A stretch of DNA of 64,000 nt, from the NCBI GenBank assembly GCA_910578715.1, contig CAJTRL010000016.1, forward strand, positions 1 to 64,000, written 5' to 3'. Below, one piece after another: positions 26,190 to 35,974 of the stretch (positions are counted from its first letter, which is position 1; the number at the start of each line of letters is the position of its first letter). The DNA is from an uncultured Lachnospiraceae bacterium (lineage in GTDB: Bacteria > Bacillota > Clostridia > Lachnospirales > Lachnospiraceae). Below the pieces are notes generated by a model, which was not told where the DNA came from, ran no database searches, and was given only the letters and a program-made list of their open reading frames with translations. The position numbers and the translations under genes were made by a program.

Positions 26190-27425
26190 ATGCTGTATTA
26201 TGAATTAAAAAAGATATGGGTAAGGCCGGGAACAAGAATCGCAATGCTGATTCTCATCGGAATGCTGGCTATAACTTGTTATTTTGCGGTACATGGAGTT
26301 TATTATGTGAATGAGAACGGGGATAATGAGTATGGTATTGCGGCAATTCAAAAGCTCAAGGCCGCCAAAAAGGAATGGAGTGGATTATTGACCGAAGAAG
26401 TCATAGCGGATGTGATAGCGGAAAATACGAGATTAAACGAAACGGAGAAAGGCCGCTCGGAAAACGTACAGGACAGCAATATTGTGTTCGGGTGGAAGCA
26501 GGGCTTTCACGATATCCGTCTGCTTCTGATGTATTCTTTCTGCAAGTTCCAGGAAGCGGATTATTACCGGCCGGATTCGCTCGTGCCGGAAGACGCCCGG
26601 TTTTTCTATGGGAACAGACTGCTTCATTTACAGGAATGGCTGGAGGAAGAGGAACAGCAGTACCGTTTGAGCGATAAGGAGCGGGATTTTCTGGTGCGCC
26701 GTTATGAAATGCTGGAAGCGCATAAGCCCTTTTATTATGATTATGCGGAAGGATGGAAGCAGCTTTTTCATTTGGCGGCGACGGTCGTAATGCTGACGAT
26801 GCTGACGCTGAGTTTTGTTGCGGCGCATATTTTTTCCGGGGAATTTGGTTACAAAGCGGACTCCGTCTTTTACGCCTCTTATCATGGGAGAGGCAGAGCG
26901 ACAGCCGCCAAGCTGGGAGCGGGTCTTTTATCCATAACGATTGTTTATTTTGCGGTGATGTTTTTATATTCTGCCGTTGTTCTCGGCTTTTTTGGAACGG
27001 ACGGGGCGGAGCTGCTGATTCAGACAAACCAGGGCGGATGGAAAAGTTTCTACCTGTTGACAAACTGGCAGCAGTATGTGCTGACAATTCTGGGCGGGTA
27101 TATCGGAACGCTGTTTCTGATGCTGTTGACTATGCTGGTCTCCGCCAGAACCAAGTCTCCGGTGGCCGCGGTAACGGTTCCGTTTATTCTGCTGTTCCTT
27201 CCGAGCTTTATCGATGGAGGCAGTTCGCCGTTTATCGGCAAAATCATGGGAATTTTACCGGACAGGCTGTTGGATGTGAATGTGTCGCTGGTGTTGTTCT
27301 ATTTCTATGAAATCGGCGGAAAAGTGTTCGGAGCGCTTCACGTTCTGCCAATATTCTATACCGTTTTGTCAATCATCCTGATTCCTGTCATCTATCAGGT
27401 TTACCGGAAACTGTCCGCGGGCTGA
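26190..27425 (+). CDS. ABC-2 type permease
   Basis: A 411-residue membrane protein. One N-terminal helix (GTRIAMLILIGMLAITCYFAVHGV) is followed by a soluble loop of about 170 residues, then six helices. This form matches ABC-2 permeases with a large extracellular domain. Start 26190 is set by GGGAGGCG; an in-frame TTG at 26166 is less likely. Forms an exporter with the ATPase at 25247. The substrate is unknown; in such sigma-linked sets it is often an antimicrobial peptide or envelope compound. Confidence 0.85.
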   Translation: MLYYELKKIWVRPGTRIAMLILIGMLAITCYFAVHGVYYVNENGDNEYGIAAIQKLKAAKKEWSGLLTEEVIADVIAENTRLNETEKGRSENVQDSNIVFGWKQGFHDIRLLLMYSFCKFQEADYYRPDSLVPEDARFFYGNRLLHLQEWLEEEEQQYRLSDKERDFLVRRYEMLEAHKPFYYDYAEGWKQLFHLAATVVMLTMLTLSFVAAHIFSGEFGYKADSVFYASYHGRGRATAAKLGAGLLSITIVYFAVMFLYSAVVLGFFGTDGAELLIQTNQGGWKSFYLLTNWQQYVLTILGGYIGTLFLMLLTMLVSARTKSPVAAVTVPFILLFLPSFIDGGSSPFIGKIMGILPDRLLDVNVSLVLFYFYEIGGKVFGALHVLPIFYTVLSIILIPVIYQVYRKLSAG

Positions 27426-27492
27426 GACGGGCAGTAAGTTTTGGGAACCTTTTTCCTCTTTGCCCGGTCATACTATACAGAAGCCGGCAAAA

Positions 27493-27536
27493 CGTATTAG
27501 TTCAGCCTCCGCCCGGGCGGAGACTGAACTGTTACG
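27493..27536. repeat. Collapsed copy of the palindromic element
   Basis: CGTATTAGTTCAGCCTCCGC and GCGGAGACTGAACTGTTACG pair as a near-perfect inverted repeat of 44 bp. The same arm sequence opens and closes the element at 59114-59297, so this is a copy lacking its interior. It is flanked by GCAAAA (27487-27492) and GTAAAA (27537-27542), a likely 6-bp target duplication with one change. Confidence 0.75.
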
Positions 27537-27560
27537 GTAAAACTGCAAAGGAGGTGGAAT

Positions 27561-28028
27561 ATGTCTGCAATCAGTAACGAAACGTTTGCCCGTCTGGTTC
27601 AGGAATATATGCCGAACCAGTACAGGCTCGCGCTTGGGATTCTGCATAACCGCAATGACGCGGAAGATGCGGTCAGCGCGTCCATTCTGAAAGCGTATGA
27701 GAAATTGCATACGCTGCGGAAGCGCGAGCGCTTTCAGGCGTGGATAATGCAGATAACTGCGAACGAGGCAAAGAGAATCTATGCCGGGAACAAAAGGCTT
27801 TCTCCTGTGGAGAATATGGAAGATTATATGCCCAGTTTCAGGGATGAATACCATGAACTGTGGGATATGGTCATGGAACTGGATATTGCATACCGGGAAG
27901 TCATAATCCTTTATTTTTATGAAAGGTTTTCCATAAAAGAGATTGGCGATATTCTTCATATCGCTGAAGGAACGGTCAAATCCAGGCTTTTCCGGGGAAA
28001 GAAGCAGTTGAAGGAATGGCTGTCGTGA
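27561..28028 (+). CDS. ECF-type RNA polymerase sigma factor
   Basis: A 155-residue factor with region 2 (FARLVQEYMPNQYRLALGILHNRNDAEDAVSASILKAYEKL) and region 4 (YREVIILYFYERFSIKEIGDILHIAEGTVKSRLFRGKKQLKEWL). AAAGGAGG precedes the ATG. It lies 35 nt ahead of an anti-sigma-like membrane protein gene, the usual order. Its start is only 24 nt after the short palindrome at 27493-27536. Confidence 0.93.
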   Translation: MSAISNETFARLVQEYMPNQYRLALGILHNRNDAEDAVSASILKAYEKLHTLRKRERFQAWIMQITANEAKRIYAGNKRLSPVENMEDYMPSFRDEYHELWDMVMELDIAYREVIILYFYERFSIKEIGDILHIAEGTVKSRLFRGKKQLKEWLS

Positions 28029-28062
28029 ACGGACAGATTCAGGAAAGGAGAAGGGATTTCCT

Positions 28063-29655
28063 ATGAAAGACAAAGTGGAACAAAGACTTTTTCAGATGGC
28101 GGAGCAGGAAGAAATGATTCTGCCGGATACCTTACAGGATAAAGTGAATGACATACTTGTCAGTCTTAAAAAAGGCCGAAAACATCGGGTGGCGTGGAAA
28201 AAAATCGTGGTTCTTGCAGCAGCACTGACAGCAATGTTATCTATGACAGTGACCGCCGCAGTCAGCGTTTGGCGGCAGCGGATGGAAGCGATGAACGAAC
28301 AGGAAATGGAAGAATATTTCGTCCAGATTTATCAGAATGCAATCGGGGCAGATAATTACAACCGGTCTTATACGGATTCAGAAAAAGAACGAATGGAGCA
28401 GCTGCGGAAATCTTATGAAGAGACCGGACTTTTCCCCAAAAGAGCGCTGACCATGATTTCGGAGCCGGAAGACTACCGGGGAAAAGGAGTGGCGTTCTAT
28501 GGAAAAACCGCAACCTTTTTCTTTCCGGCAAAGGAAATGAGCGATGAGGAATTACTGCAGATTATCGACTTCATGCATAAACGGGATTATAGCTTACAGG
28601 CCATGAATGAAAAGCTGGAGGCCGGAGAAATCGAGAGTCCGACCGAAACGGTCAAAAAGGAATTGGAAGAAGAAAAGAAAAAAGAGACGACGGAGGAATC
28701 CGTTCTGCAAAGCAAGGCTATATGGGACCCGGCACAGGAACTGACGATTCCTTATACGGGAACGCTGGAAGCAAGGTATATGGCGGCCGGACAGGACTGC
28801 ATCTTTCTGACGGGATGGAATGCGGTGCATAAGATGGAAATCGGCAGCGATAGTTCGGAACTGTTCTTCGATGATTTTGATACGGAAACCGATGTCAGCG
28901 CATTATGTCAGGATAAAAAAGGCGATATCTATATGGCGCTGATGGAGCGCGTGCCGGATGGTGCCCAAAGTGCGGCGGTGACGATAGCAGGGGCGCGCTA
29001 TCGGGAGAGTTTATGGATTCTGAGCGCGGATGGAACGGTAAAAAAGAAGATTGATTTGTCCGCTTACAGTGAGGAACTTGGCGGGAGAATCAGCAGAATG
29101 GCGGTGGACGGCCAGGGGTATATCTATATCCGCACGATGTTTTCAGACAAACTGCTTACCGTATTGGATAAGGAAGGAAACTATGTGAAAACAATTGCGT
29201 CCGATAAATATCAGAGCCATCCGGCGGGCGGACTTGGAATCGGGAAAGACGGAAAAGTTTATACGCAGATTGAAAGCAAGGGGACGGACCAGAAGATGGG
29301 CATTGCCTCCGTGAACCTGGAAAAGGGATGCCTGGAGGATATTTACGAGAATATTATGCCGGAAGGCACGGTTATGATAGATATTATCGCGCCGGGCTCC
29401 AATACGGATTTCGTATTCTGGGGATATGACGGGATTTTTACCTGGAATCTGGGAGAGAAAAGCGCGGTCAACGTACTGCCCGCTTATGAAGCGCCCTGTC
29501 CGTGGGAGGGCTGTATGTACTGTGCGCTTCCCGATGGCAGAATCGTGTTCGCATACAGCACGGATTACCGGGTAGAAGGAGAAGGCGATGCGCAAAGGGC
29601 ATACCGCGTGCCGGAGAAAACCTGTTTCTATTACAAGGCGGGAATGCGGAACTAA
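28063..29655 (+). CDS. Membrane-anchored protein, likely anti-sigma with propeller-like sensor
   Basis: A 530-residue protein. A cytoplasmic N-terminus of about 45 residues precedes a single membrane helix (KKIVVLAAALTAMLSMTVTAAVSVW). The outer part has a charged helical stretch with KEETTEE-type sequence, then repeated beta units: GDIYMALMERV, GYIYIRTMFSDKLLTVLDKEGNYVKTI, GKVYTQIESKGTDQKMG. These resemble NHL or beta-propeller repeats. Given its position behind a sigma factor, it is probably the cognate anti-sigma with an extracellular sensor domain. No known ligand. Confidence 0.65.
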   Translation: MKDKVEQRLFQMAEQEEMILPDTLQDKVNDILVSLKKGRKHRVAWKKIVVLAAALTAMLSMTVTAAVSVWRQRMEAMNEQEMEEYFVQIYQNAIGADNYNRSYTDSEKERMEQLRKSYEETGLFPKRALTMISEPEDYRGKGVAFYGKTATFFFPAKEMSDEELLQIIDFMHKRDYSLQAMNEKLEAGEIESPTETVKKELEEEKKKETTEESVLQSKAIWDPAQELTIPYTGTLEARYMAAGQDCIFLTGWNAVHKMEIGSDSSELFFDDFDTETDVSALCQDKKGDIYMALMERVPDGAQSAAVTIAGARYRESLWILSADGTVKKKIDLSAYSEELGGRISRMAVDGQGYIYIRTMFSDKLLTVLDKEGNYVKTIASDKYQSHPAGGLGIGKDGKVYTQIESKGTDQKMGIASVNLEKGCLEDIYENIMPEGTVMIDIIAPGSNTDFVFWGYDGIFTWNLGEKSAVNVLPAYEAPCPWEGCMYCALPDGRIVFAYSTDYRVEGEGDAQRAYRVPEKTCFYYKAGMRN

Positions 29656-29787
29656 GGCGGAGACGAAAAAGGCAGTTATGCCTGAACTGGCGCAGGAAAT
29701 GGCAATCATCGGGATATGAGTCGTGGAAGTAGGGAAAACAGAGCAGTTTGCAAGTAGACAGATTACAGACGTAGAAAGATTTCAGTT

Positions 29788-29817
29788 GACAGAACCGCCC
29801 GGCCGGGCGGTTCTGTC
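29788..29817. terminator. Bidirectional terminator-like palindrome
   Basis: GACAGAACCGCCCGG and CCGGGCGGTTCTGTC form a perfect 30-bp palindrome between the sigma operon and the convergent GH31 gene. On the + strand it is followed by ACGTTTTC. The outer GACAGAA and TTCTGTC ends recur in the hairpin at 35975-36002. Confidence 0.65.
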
Positions 29818-29850
29818 ACGTTTTCAAAAAGAAAGGAACCTGTTTTTTTA

Positions 29851-32115
29851 TCAGGACAAATATCTGACGGCGATATTGGGATAATCCTGATATCCTTCGT
29901 GCAGCTTCGTTATCTGCAGATTGTTTTTTCCGTCCGTTCGGAAAAGATATTCATGGTATGCGCCGTCCAGGTAAGCGAAATCTTCTCCGTTGTCATGATA
30001 GTGGATATAGGAGCCTTCGCCGGGATAGACTTCCAGAATCAGCTCCGGGTCCGTGATTTCTCCTACATACATCTGCGCCGGGGCTTTGGGCAGAATCGTT
30101 CCGGCTTTGACGAAGAGAGGGCAAGTATCGAGCGGCGCGTCCACGATATAATATTGCTTTCCATGATATTGTTTCAAGTTCCCTGTGCCGGTGCTCCAGT
30201 AATCGTACCAGTCGCCTTCAGGCAGATAAACCATGCGCTTTCTTGCACCTTGCTCGACGACAGGAGCCGCGAGGAGATGCTCTCCCACAAGAAATTCATC
30301 GTTCAGATTCCTGACGTTTTCATCCTTTTCATAATGCAGAACGAGGGGGCGGAGAATCGGAAGCCCGGTCTGTTCGCATTCCCGGCATAAATCGTAGAAA
30401 TAGGGAAGCAGCGTATAGCGCAGATTTATATATTTGCGGTAGATGTTCAGCGTCTCTTCCCCGAACAGCCAGGGCTCCTGGTTCATGCTGCCAATGGCGC
30501 AATGATTGCGGAACAGCGGGGAAAAGCATCCCGCCTGCACCCAGCGGACGAGAAGCTCCGGCGTGGTATCGGCGCCGAAACCGCCGATGTCCGTTCCGAC
30601 AAAGGCCATACCGCTCAGTCCAAGATTGCACTGCTGCGGAATCGCCATGCGAAGATGCGTCCAGAGGCTCTGGTTGTCCCCGGTCCATGCCGTCGCGTAT
30701 TTCTGGGAACCGCTGTAACAGGCTCTCGTAATGACGAAGGGCCTTTTCCCGGTAAGCGCTTTCCATCCTTCATAGGTGGCTTTCGCCATATTGTGGCCGT
30801 AGACATTGTGCATTTCGGCGTGAGTGGAAGGTCTGTCTTCATCCGTAAAAAGCACATCGTCCGGGAGCGGGCCGTTGAAGCTGGCCGGCTCGTTCATATC
30901 GTTCCAGACGCCGCCTACGCCGAGAGAGGTGTAGAACTGTAAATGCTCTCCCCACCATTTTCGGACGGCGGGGTTTCCGAAGTCCGGGTATACCGCGTCG
31001 CCCGGCCAGACCGTGTTGACATAAACGCTGCCGTCCGGCGATTTGGCAAAAAAGCCGTTTTCGACGCCTTCCTCATACATCGGATAATCTTTTTCCACTT
31101 TAACGCCGGGGTCGATGATGGTAACGGCCCTGATACCCTGTTTTTTCAGGTCGGAAAGCAGTGCTCCGGCATCATGATAGTGTTCGTGGTTCCAGGTAAA
31201 GACTTTGTAGCGTTCCATATAGTCGATGTCAAAATGCAGCGCGTCACAGGGAATCCGAAGTTCCCGCAGTTTTGCGGCGAGCTCCCGGAAAGTCTCTTCG
31301 CTGTCATATCCCCAGCGGGACTGATGATAACCGAGAACCCATTTTTGCGGTAAAGGCATCCGCCCGGTCAGATAAGTATAACTTTCGAGAACGTCCGGCA
31401 TGGATTCGCCGCCGATAAAATAGTAATCCAGATTGCCGCCGTCGCTTCCGAAGCTGTAATACCGGTGATTTTCCTTGCCAAAATTGAAATAACTCTTGAA
31501 AGTGTTGTCATAAAAAATGCCGTAAACGCCGTTTCCTTTCAGCGCAATAAAAAAGGGGATGCTCTTGTACAGAGACTTGAAACTGTCTTCGTGCGGGTCC
31601 GGAATGTCGCTGTTCCAGTTTTCGTATTCATAATAACGTTTGTTCAGAACGCCTGTTTTGTCCCCAAGCCCGTAAATACAGTCGGCATCGTCCAGCTGTT
31701 TGACGCATTGTACCGGATGGTTCAGGATGCCGGTATCGCTGACGTCATGGCCTTCCTGTCTGGCGAGTTCGATAAATGCGGCTTTCGGTACAAAACGCGG
31801 TTCCCTTTGACCACGATAGTCAGCACAGAGCAGATTTCCTTCCCGGTCGTAGAAATCCATCATAAAATCGTCATAAATCCGGCAGACAACCGAATCCGTC
31901 GAAAGAATAAGGCAGTCTTCCGTCCGGTCCAGCGTGAAGGGCGTAGGAAGCTCCTTGTTTCCTTCGATGGCTTTTGAACGGTGCTCATTTGTGGCAAACG
32001 GAACGAATACGTTGATGACTTTATTGGTCAATACCTGTATTCTGGCAGTCTGTTTTTCATAATGCAGCGTGATGGTCTGTCCTTCCTGTTCATAATTCAA
32101 CAATGCTCCGAACAT
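29851..32115 (-). CDS. Glycoside hydrolase family 31, alpha-glucosidase-like
   Basis: A 754-residue enzyme without signal peptide. Family marks: WVLGYHQSRWGYDSEE, LHFDIDYMERYKVFTW, GVWNDMNEPASF with nucleophile Asp406, WTGDNQSLWTHLR, and FVGTDIGGFG. GH31 covers alpha-glucosidases, alpha-xylosidases and sulfoquinovosidases; the length and motif order fit alpha-glucosidase. It stands alone, convergent with the sigma operon, so it is not clearly linked to the LacI regulon. Confidence 0.93.
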   Translation of the reverse strand: MFGALLNYEQEGQTITLHYEKQTARIQVLTNKVINVFVPFATNEHRSKAIEGNKELPTPFTLDRTEDCLILSTDSVVCRIYDDFMMDFYDREGNLLCADYRGQREPRFVPKAAFIELARQEGHDVSDTGILNHPVQCVKQLDDADCIYGLGDKTGVLNKRYYEYENWNSDIPDPHEDSFKSLYKSIPFFIALKGNGVYGIFYDNTFKSYFNFGKENHRYYSFGSDGGNLDYYFIGGESMPDVLESYTYLTGRMPLPQKWVLGYHQSRWGYDSEETFRELAAKLRELRIPCDALHFDIDYMERYKVFTWNHEHYHDAGALLSDLKKQGIRAVTIIDPGVKVEKDYPMYEEGVENGFFAKSPDGSVYVNTVWPGDAVYPDFGNPAVRKWWGEHLQFYTSLGVGGVWNDMNEPASFNGPLPDDVLFTDEDRPSTHAEMHNVYGHNMAKATYEGWKALTGKRPFVITRACYSGSQKYATAWTGDNQSLWTHLRMAIPQQCNLGLSGMAFVGTDIGGFGADTTPELLVRWVQAGCFSPLFRNHCAIGSMNQEPWLFGEETLNIYRKYINLRYTLLPYFYDLCRECEQTGLPILRPLVLHYEKDENVRNLNDEFLVGEHLLAAPVVEQGARKRMVYLPEGDWYDYWSTGTGNLKQYHGKQYYIVDAPLDTCPLFVKAGTILPKAPAQMYVGEITDPELILEVYPGEGSYIHYHDNGEDFAYLDGAYHEYLFRTDGKNNLQITKLHEGYQDYPNIAVRYLS

Positions 32116-32372
32116 AGTGTTTTCTTTATCCTTTCTGTTTTTTTCGTAAATTTTAGTTGCGGTAACTGTATTTTATGCGAAATGCGGAAGGGTTGCAAGA
32201 GGAAAATGAAAAGGCCGGATGATTTAACAATCAGCAGTTGATAATTCGGAAGGGAAGAATTAAAATCTATTATGGAATCGTTTATTACATTTAGCTGAAA
32301 CTTCATTATTGTTCCGGCACAACAATGAAAATAATGAAAATTAGGAGAAAATGAAAATTTAGGAGAAAAATT

Positions 32373-32906
32373 ATGGAAATAAGGACATTTGAAATTTCAT
32401 ACCTGCAAGAAACGAAAGCGGCTTTAAAAAGTGCATTTTTTCATGAGGGGAGCAGAGAGGTTTTCAACGAATGGGAATTTGCGGAAACAGTATTGAAATC
32501 GGACGGATATATACCGGAGTTATGCGTGATTGCTTTAGACGGTGAAACCGTAATTGGCTATAATGCACTGACAAAAGCCGAAATCGGTGGTCAGTCCGGG
32601 CTGGCGTTAGGTCCGTTAGGCGTGCGGAAAGAATTTCAAAATACGGGAGCAGGCTCCGCTCTTGTAAAAGAATGTATCAGTAGAGCGGCAAAATTAAATT
32701 ATCCGTGGATTGTTCTGCTGGGAGGGGACTATTATTCCCGGTTTGGATTTGAGAGCGGAAAGCCTTATGGAATTACGGTATCGGATAATGCGTCTGATAA
32801 TGAACATATACAAATTATGTTTCTGGATGAACCGGCAAAGAGTAAAACTTCCGGAAAACTTATTTATTGTGAGGCGTTTTATGATTCAGACGGGAATTTA
32901 TTATAA
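32373..32906 (+). CDS. GNAT family N-acetyltransferase
   Basis: A 177-residue acetyltransferase. LGPLGVRKEFQNTGAGSALVKECISRA is the acetyl-CoA binding motif, followed by IVLLGGDYYSRFGFESG. This subclass (YhbS-like) acetylates small amines or protein ends; its substrate is unknown. Two near-identical ribosome-site strings (GAAAATTAGGAGAAAA and AAAATTTAGGAGAAAA) precede the start. Confidence 0.92.
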   Translation: MEIRTFEISYLQETKAALKSAFFHEGSREVFNEWEFAETVLKSDGYIPELCVIALDGETVIGYNALTKAEIGGQSGLALGPLGVRKEFQNTGAGSALVKECISRAAKLNYPWIVLLGGDYYSRFGFESGKPYGITVSDNASDNEHIQIMFLDEPAKSKTSGKLIYCEAFYDSDGNLL

Positions 32907-32975
32907 TAAAAATTCAAAACAGAGCAGGAATATAGGAAGCGGAGCCTTTCAAAAATAAAAATCAGGGCATTGTGC

Positions 32976-33005
32976 TTGCCTGTCCATAGCGGTTTGTGAT
33001 AAAAT
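32976..33005 (+). promoter_or_regulatory. Probable aspS promoter
   Basis: TTGCCT (32976-32981), an 18-nt spacer and TAAAAT (33000-33005). No T-box leader was recognised between it and the start codon. Confidence 0.5.
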
Positions 33006-33106
33006 AGGACGATTTGAAGACTTACCCGCGCCTGTTAAGGAACCGGTAAAGAAAAGATACAACAGCAGTATAGAAAATGAATCAATTACGAAAGGAAAAC
33101 AAAGCG

Positions 33107-34876
33107 ATGATGCAATCGAGGACTTATAACTGTAACGAACTGCGCAGTCAGAACATTGGGGAAAAAGTGACGCTCGCGGGATGGTATGACAATTTAAGAA
33201 GGGTTTCCAGGAATCTTGGATTCCTGATTCTCAGAGATTTTTATGGCACAACACAGGTCGTTATCGAGACGGAGGAACTCATGCAGTCTCTGGACGGCGT
33301 CAACAATGAATCGACGCTTAGCATCGAAGGGATTGTCAGGGAACGTTCCAATAAAAATCCGAATCTGCCGACTGGAGATATCGAAGTCGTTCCGGAGAAA
33401 ATCAGCGTGCTCGGCAGCTGCCGCTATAATGCACTGCCTTTTGAAATCAACCGTTCCAAAGAGGCGGACGAAAATCTGCGGCTGAAATACCGCTATCTGG
33501 ATTTGAGAAACCCGGAGGTAAAGGATAAAATCGTCCTGAGAAGTAAGATTGTCGCTGAACTGCGTCAGCGGATGACGGACCTCGGATTTCTGGAGATTAC
33601 GACACCGATTCTGACCTGTTCTTCGCCGGAAGGCGCGCGGGATTATATCGTTCCGTCGAGAGTCCATCCCGGAAAGTTCTATGCACTGCCACAGGCGCCG
33701 CAGCAGTTCAAGCAGATTCTGATGGCTTCCGGTTTTGACCGTTATTTTCAGATAGCGCCCTGCTTCCGGGATGAGGATGCGAGAGCAGACCGCTCGCCGG
33801 GCGAGTTTTACCAGCTCGACATGGAGATGGCTTTTGCGAGCCAGGAAGATGTTTTTACGATTATTGAAGAAGCGCTGCCGCCCGTTTTTGAAAAATACGG
33901 CGTGTACAAAACCGCTTCTAAACTGCCTTTTACCCGAATCCCTTATCTGGAGGCGATGGAAAAATACGGCTCCGACAAACCGGATTTGCGCATCGACCTG
34001 ACGGTTCAGGATGCTACGGATGTGCTGGCGGACTGCGGATTCGGCCCTTTTGCGGGAAATGTCGTCAAAGCGATTGTGGTGGACAAGTTCGCGGCGACAA
34101 GAAAAGTCATCGACAAAATCTGCAGCGACGTGGAAGTGCAGTCCGGGGAAAAGGCATACTGGTTCCGGCTGGACGATAACGGAGAGTTTGTCGGCGGCAT
34201 CAGCAAATTCCTGGCGGATATCAAAACGAAAGTTATCGAAACGCTTGGCTTAAAGCCGGGGGATTTCGTGGGTCTGACTTCCGGTAAAAAATTAAGAGCC
34301 CAGAAAACGGCGGGGGTTCTGCGCAATATGCTTGGCCAGCACTGCGAAGCGCATATGGATAAAGAACGTTACGAGTTCTGCTGGATTGTGGATTTCCCGA
34401 TGTACGAAATCGGCGAAGAATCCGGCGGACTGGAATTTTGCCATAATCCGTTTTCCATGCCCCAGGGCGGAATGGAAGCGCTGGAAAATCAGGACCCGCT
34501 TTCCATCCTGGCCTATCAGTACGACCTGGTCTGCAACGGTGTGGAGCTGTCTTCCGGCGCGGTGCGGAACCACGACCCGGAAATCATGGTGAAAGCGTTC
34601 CAGTTAGTCGGCCTGGGAGAGGAGGACGTGAAGGCCAAATTCCCGGCAATGTACAACGCTTTCTGCTATGGAGCGCCTCCGCATGCGGGGATTGCGCCCG
34701 GCGTTGACCGGATGATTATGCTGATTACGGGCGAGGAAAGCATCCGGGAAATCATTCCGTTCCCGATGAACAAGAGCGCGATGGATGTCATGATGAATGC
34801 GCCGTCTGTGGTAGAACCAAAACAGCTGGATGAGGTGCATATCCGGCTGAAAGAAGAGGCGCGGGAAGAGGAGTAG
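33107..34876 (+). CDS. aspS: Aspartyl-tRNA synthetase
   Basis: A class II tRNA synthetase of 589 residues that charges tRNA-Asp. The OB-fold anticodon domain (VTLAGWYDNLRRVSRNLGFLILRD) comes first. The catalytic core contains CFRDEDARADRSPGEFYQLDMEMAF (motif 2) and a GAD insertion (GEKAYWFRLDDNGEFVGGISKFL). Motif 3 is GIAPGVDRMIMLITGEESIREIIPFP. This is the bacterial type. The start at 33107 follows AAAGGA; the in-frame ATG at 33077 lacks a ribosome site. Confidence 0.97.
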   Translation: MMQSRTYNCNELRSQNIGEKVTLAGWYDNLRRVSRNLGFLILRDFYGTTQVVIETEELMQSLDGVNNESTLSIEGIVRERSNKNPNLPTGDIEVVPEKISVLGSCRYNALPFEINRSKEADENLRLKYRYLDLRNPEVKDKIVLRSKIVAELRQRMTDLGFLEITTPILTCSSPEGARDYIVPSRVHPGKFYALPQAPQQFKQILMASGFDRYFQIAPCFRDEDARADRSPGEFYQLDMEMAFASQEDVFTIIEEALPPVFEKYGVYKTASKLPFTRIPYLEAMEKYGSDKPDLRIDLTVQDATDVLADCGFGPFAGNVVKAIVVDKFAATRKVIDKICSDVEVQSGEKAYWFRLDDNGEFVGGISKFLADIKTKVIETLGLKPGDFVGLTSGKKLRAQKTAGVLRNMLGQHCEAHMDKERYEFCWIVDFPMYEIGEESGGLEFCHNPFSMPQGGMEALENQDPLSILAYQYDLVCNGVELSSGAVRNHDPEIMVKAFQLVGLGEEDVKAKFPAMYNAFCYGAPPHAGIAPGVDRMIMLITGEESIREIIPFPMNKSAMDVMMNAPSVVEPKQLDEVHIRLKEEAREEE

Positions 34877-34956
34877 TTTTTGGCAGTCAGGTGTGGTGCC
34901 GTGGTGGGGATTGATATCAGTGCGGTGTGGCAGAGTTGTCTGATGAAAAGTGCGCT

Positions 34957-35916
34957 TCACATCTCCCGATACCGCCTCGGCGAGCACCCATACTTTTCCC
35001 GGAACTTCCGATGGAAATAACTGCTGTTATTATAACCGATATGCTCCATGATTGCATCCACTGTCAGCGGCGTACGGGAAAGCAGATAGGCGGCCTGCTG
35101 TAATTTACGTTGCTGCAGCAGTTCTTTGAAATTACAATCCGTATATTTTTTTAACAAACGGCTTATGTAATAGGCTGGCTGCTCCATTTCTTCCGCGGCC
35201 TCCGTCAATGAACCGTTTTTATAATGGGTTTCGATATATTTCAGCACGGAAAAGACGAGCGTCTGCTCGTACTGGTCCGGCTCGTCCTGATTGATGGCGT
35301 CCGTAAACATCGACAAGTTTAAGAACAACAGCCCCATCGTCGTCTGATTGATAGTGTTTGTTCCCGCTTTTTTATGGAGCAGAGTCCATATCATGTTTTC
35401 CAAGAGGTTTTGCACGGGGAGAATCTCTTTTGCCTGAAAATGCAAATAACTGGAGTGGGAAGAATCCTGTGACAGGACGGAAATCAGAAAATCATGCAGG
35501 ATGTTTTCTTTTTCGAGCATAGAAAAGGCATGGTCAAAAAATTCCGGCAGAATAATAAAGTTCACAGCAATGTCATTCTCCCCGGCGGGCAGAATCTCCT
35601 GAGTTGCGTTCTGATTTAAAAACAGAAGGTCGCCCTCCTGTAAGGTGATGCGTTCCCGGTCGTTGATGATATGGGTCGTGCTCCCGCTGCACATATAGAC
35701 CATTTCCACATAGTTATGGCTGTGCCTGGGAAAATGGACAAAACGCGTGTGCGGCCGTATTTCAATCAACTTCCCCTTCCGCAGTAGCTTCCGGCTGTCG
35801 ATGACGAAATTTTTACCGGAGGTATAGCGTTCTTTTTCCACATTTTGTCTGCCGTTCAAAATGGCCTGCTCTTCTTCGGTGATTTTCCGAAGCTCTTCCA
35901 ATAAATCTTTCTGCAT
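34957..35916 (-). CDS. AraC family transcriptional regulator
   Basis: A 319-residue regulator. The middle (RFVHFPRHSHNYVEMVYMCSGSTTHIINDRERITLQEGDLLFLN) is a cupin sugar-sensing domain. The C-terminus (LTEAAEEMEQPAYYISRLLKKYTDCNFKELLQQRKLQQAAYLLSRT; FHRKFREKYGCSPRRYREM) is a double AraC HTH. A clear AGGAGG lies 7 nt before the ATG. It is divergent from rhaA, so it is a probable rhamnose-responsive activator (inference). About 320 bp separate the two genes and contain a multi-hairpin element. Confidence 0.93.
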   Translation of the reverse strand: MQKDLLEELRKITEEEQAILNGRQNVEKERYTSGKNFVIDSRKLLRKGKLIEIRPHTRFVHFPRHSHNYVEMVYMCSGSTTHIINDRERITLQEGDLLFLNQNATQEILPAGENDIAVNFIILPEFFDHAFSMLEKENILHDFLISVLSQDSSHSSYLHFQAKEILPVQNLLENMIWTLLHKKAGTNTINQTTMGLLFLNLSMFTDAINQDEPDQYEQTLVFSVLKYIETHYKNGSLTEAAEEMEQPAYYISRLLKKYTDCNFKELLQQRKLQQAAYLLSRTPLTVDAIMEHIGYNNSSYFHRKFREKYGCSPRRYREM

Positions 35917-35974
35917 GCCGGAGCCTCCTTTTGTTTTGCGCCTTTTCGGCCTTCCCAGTCACAATTTTCCTGAG

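Noticed and set aside
32907..33106. T-box leader before aspS
   Set aside because: No T-box sequence (AGGGTGGNACCGCG type) or specifier stem could be found.
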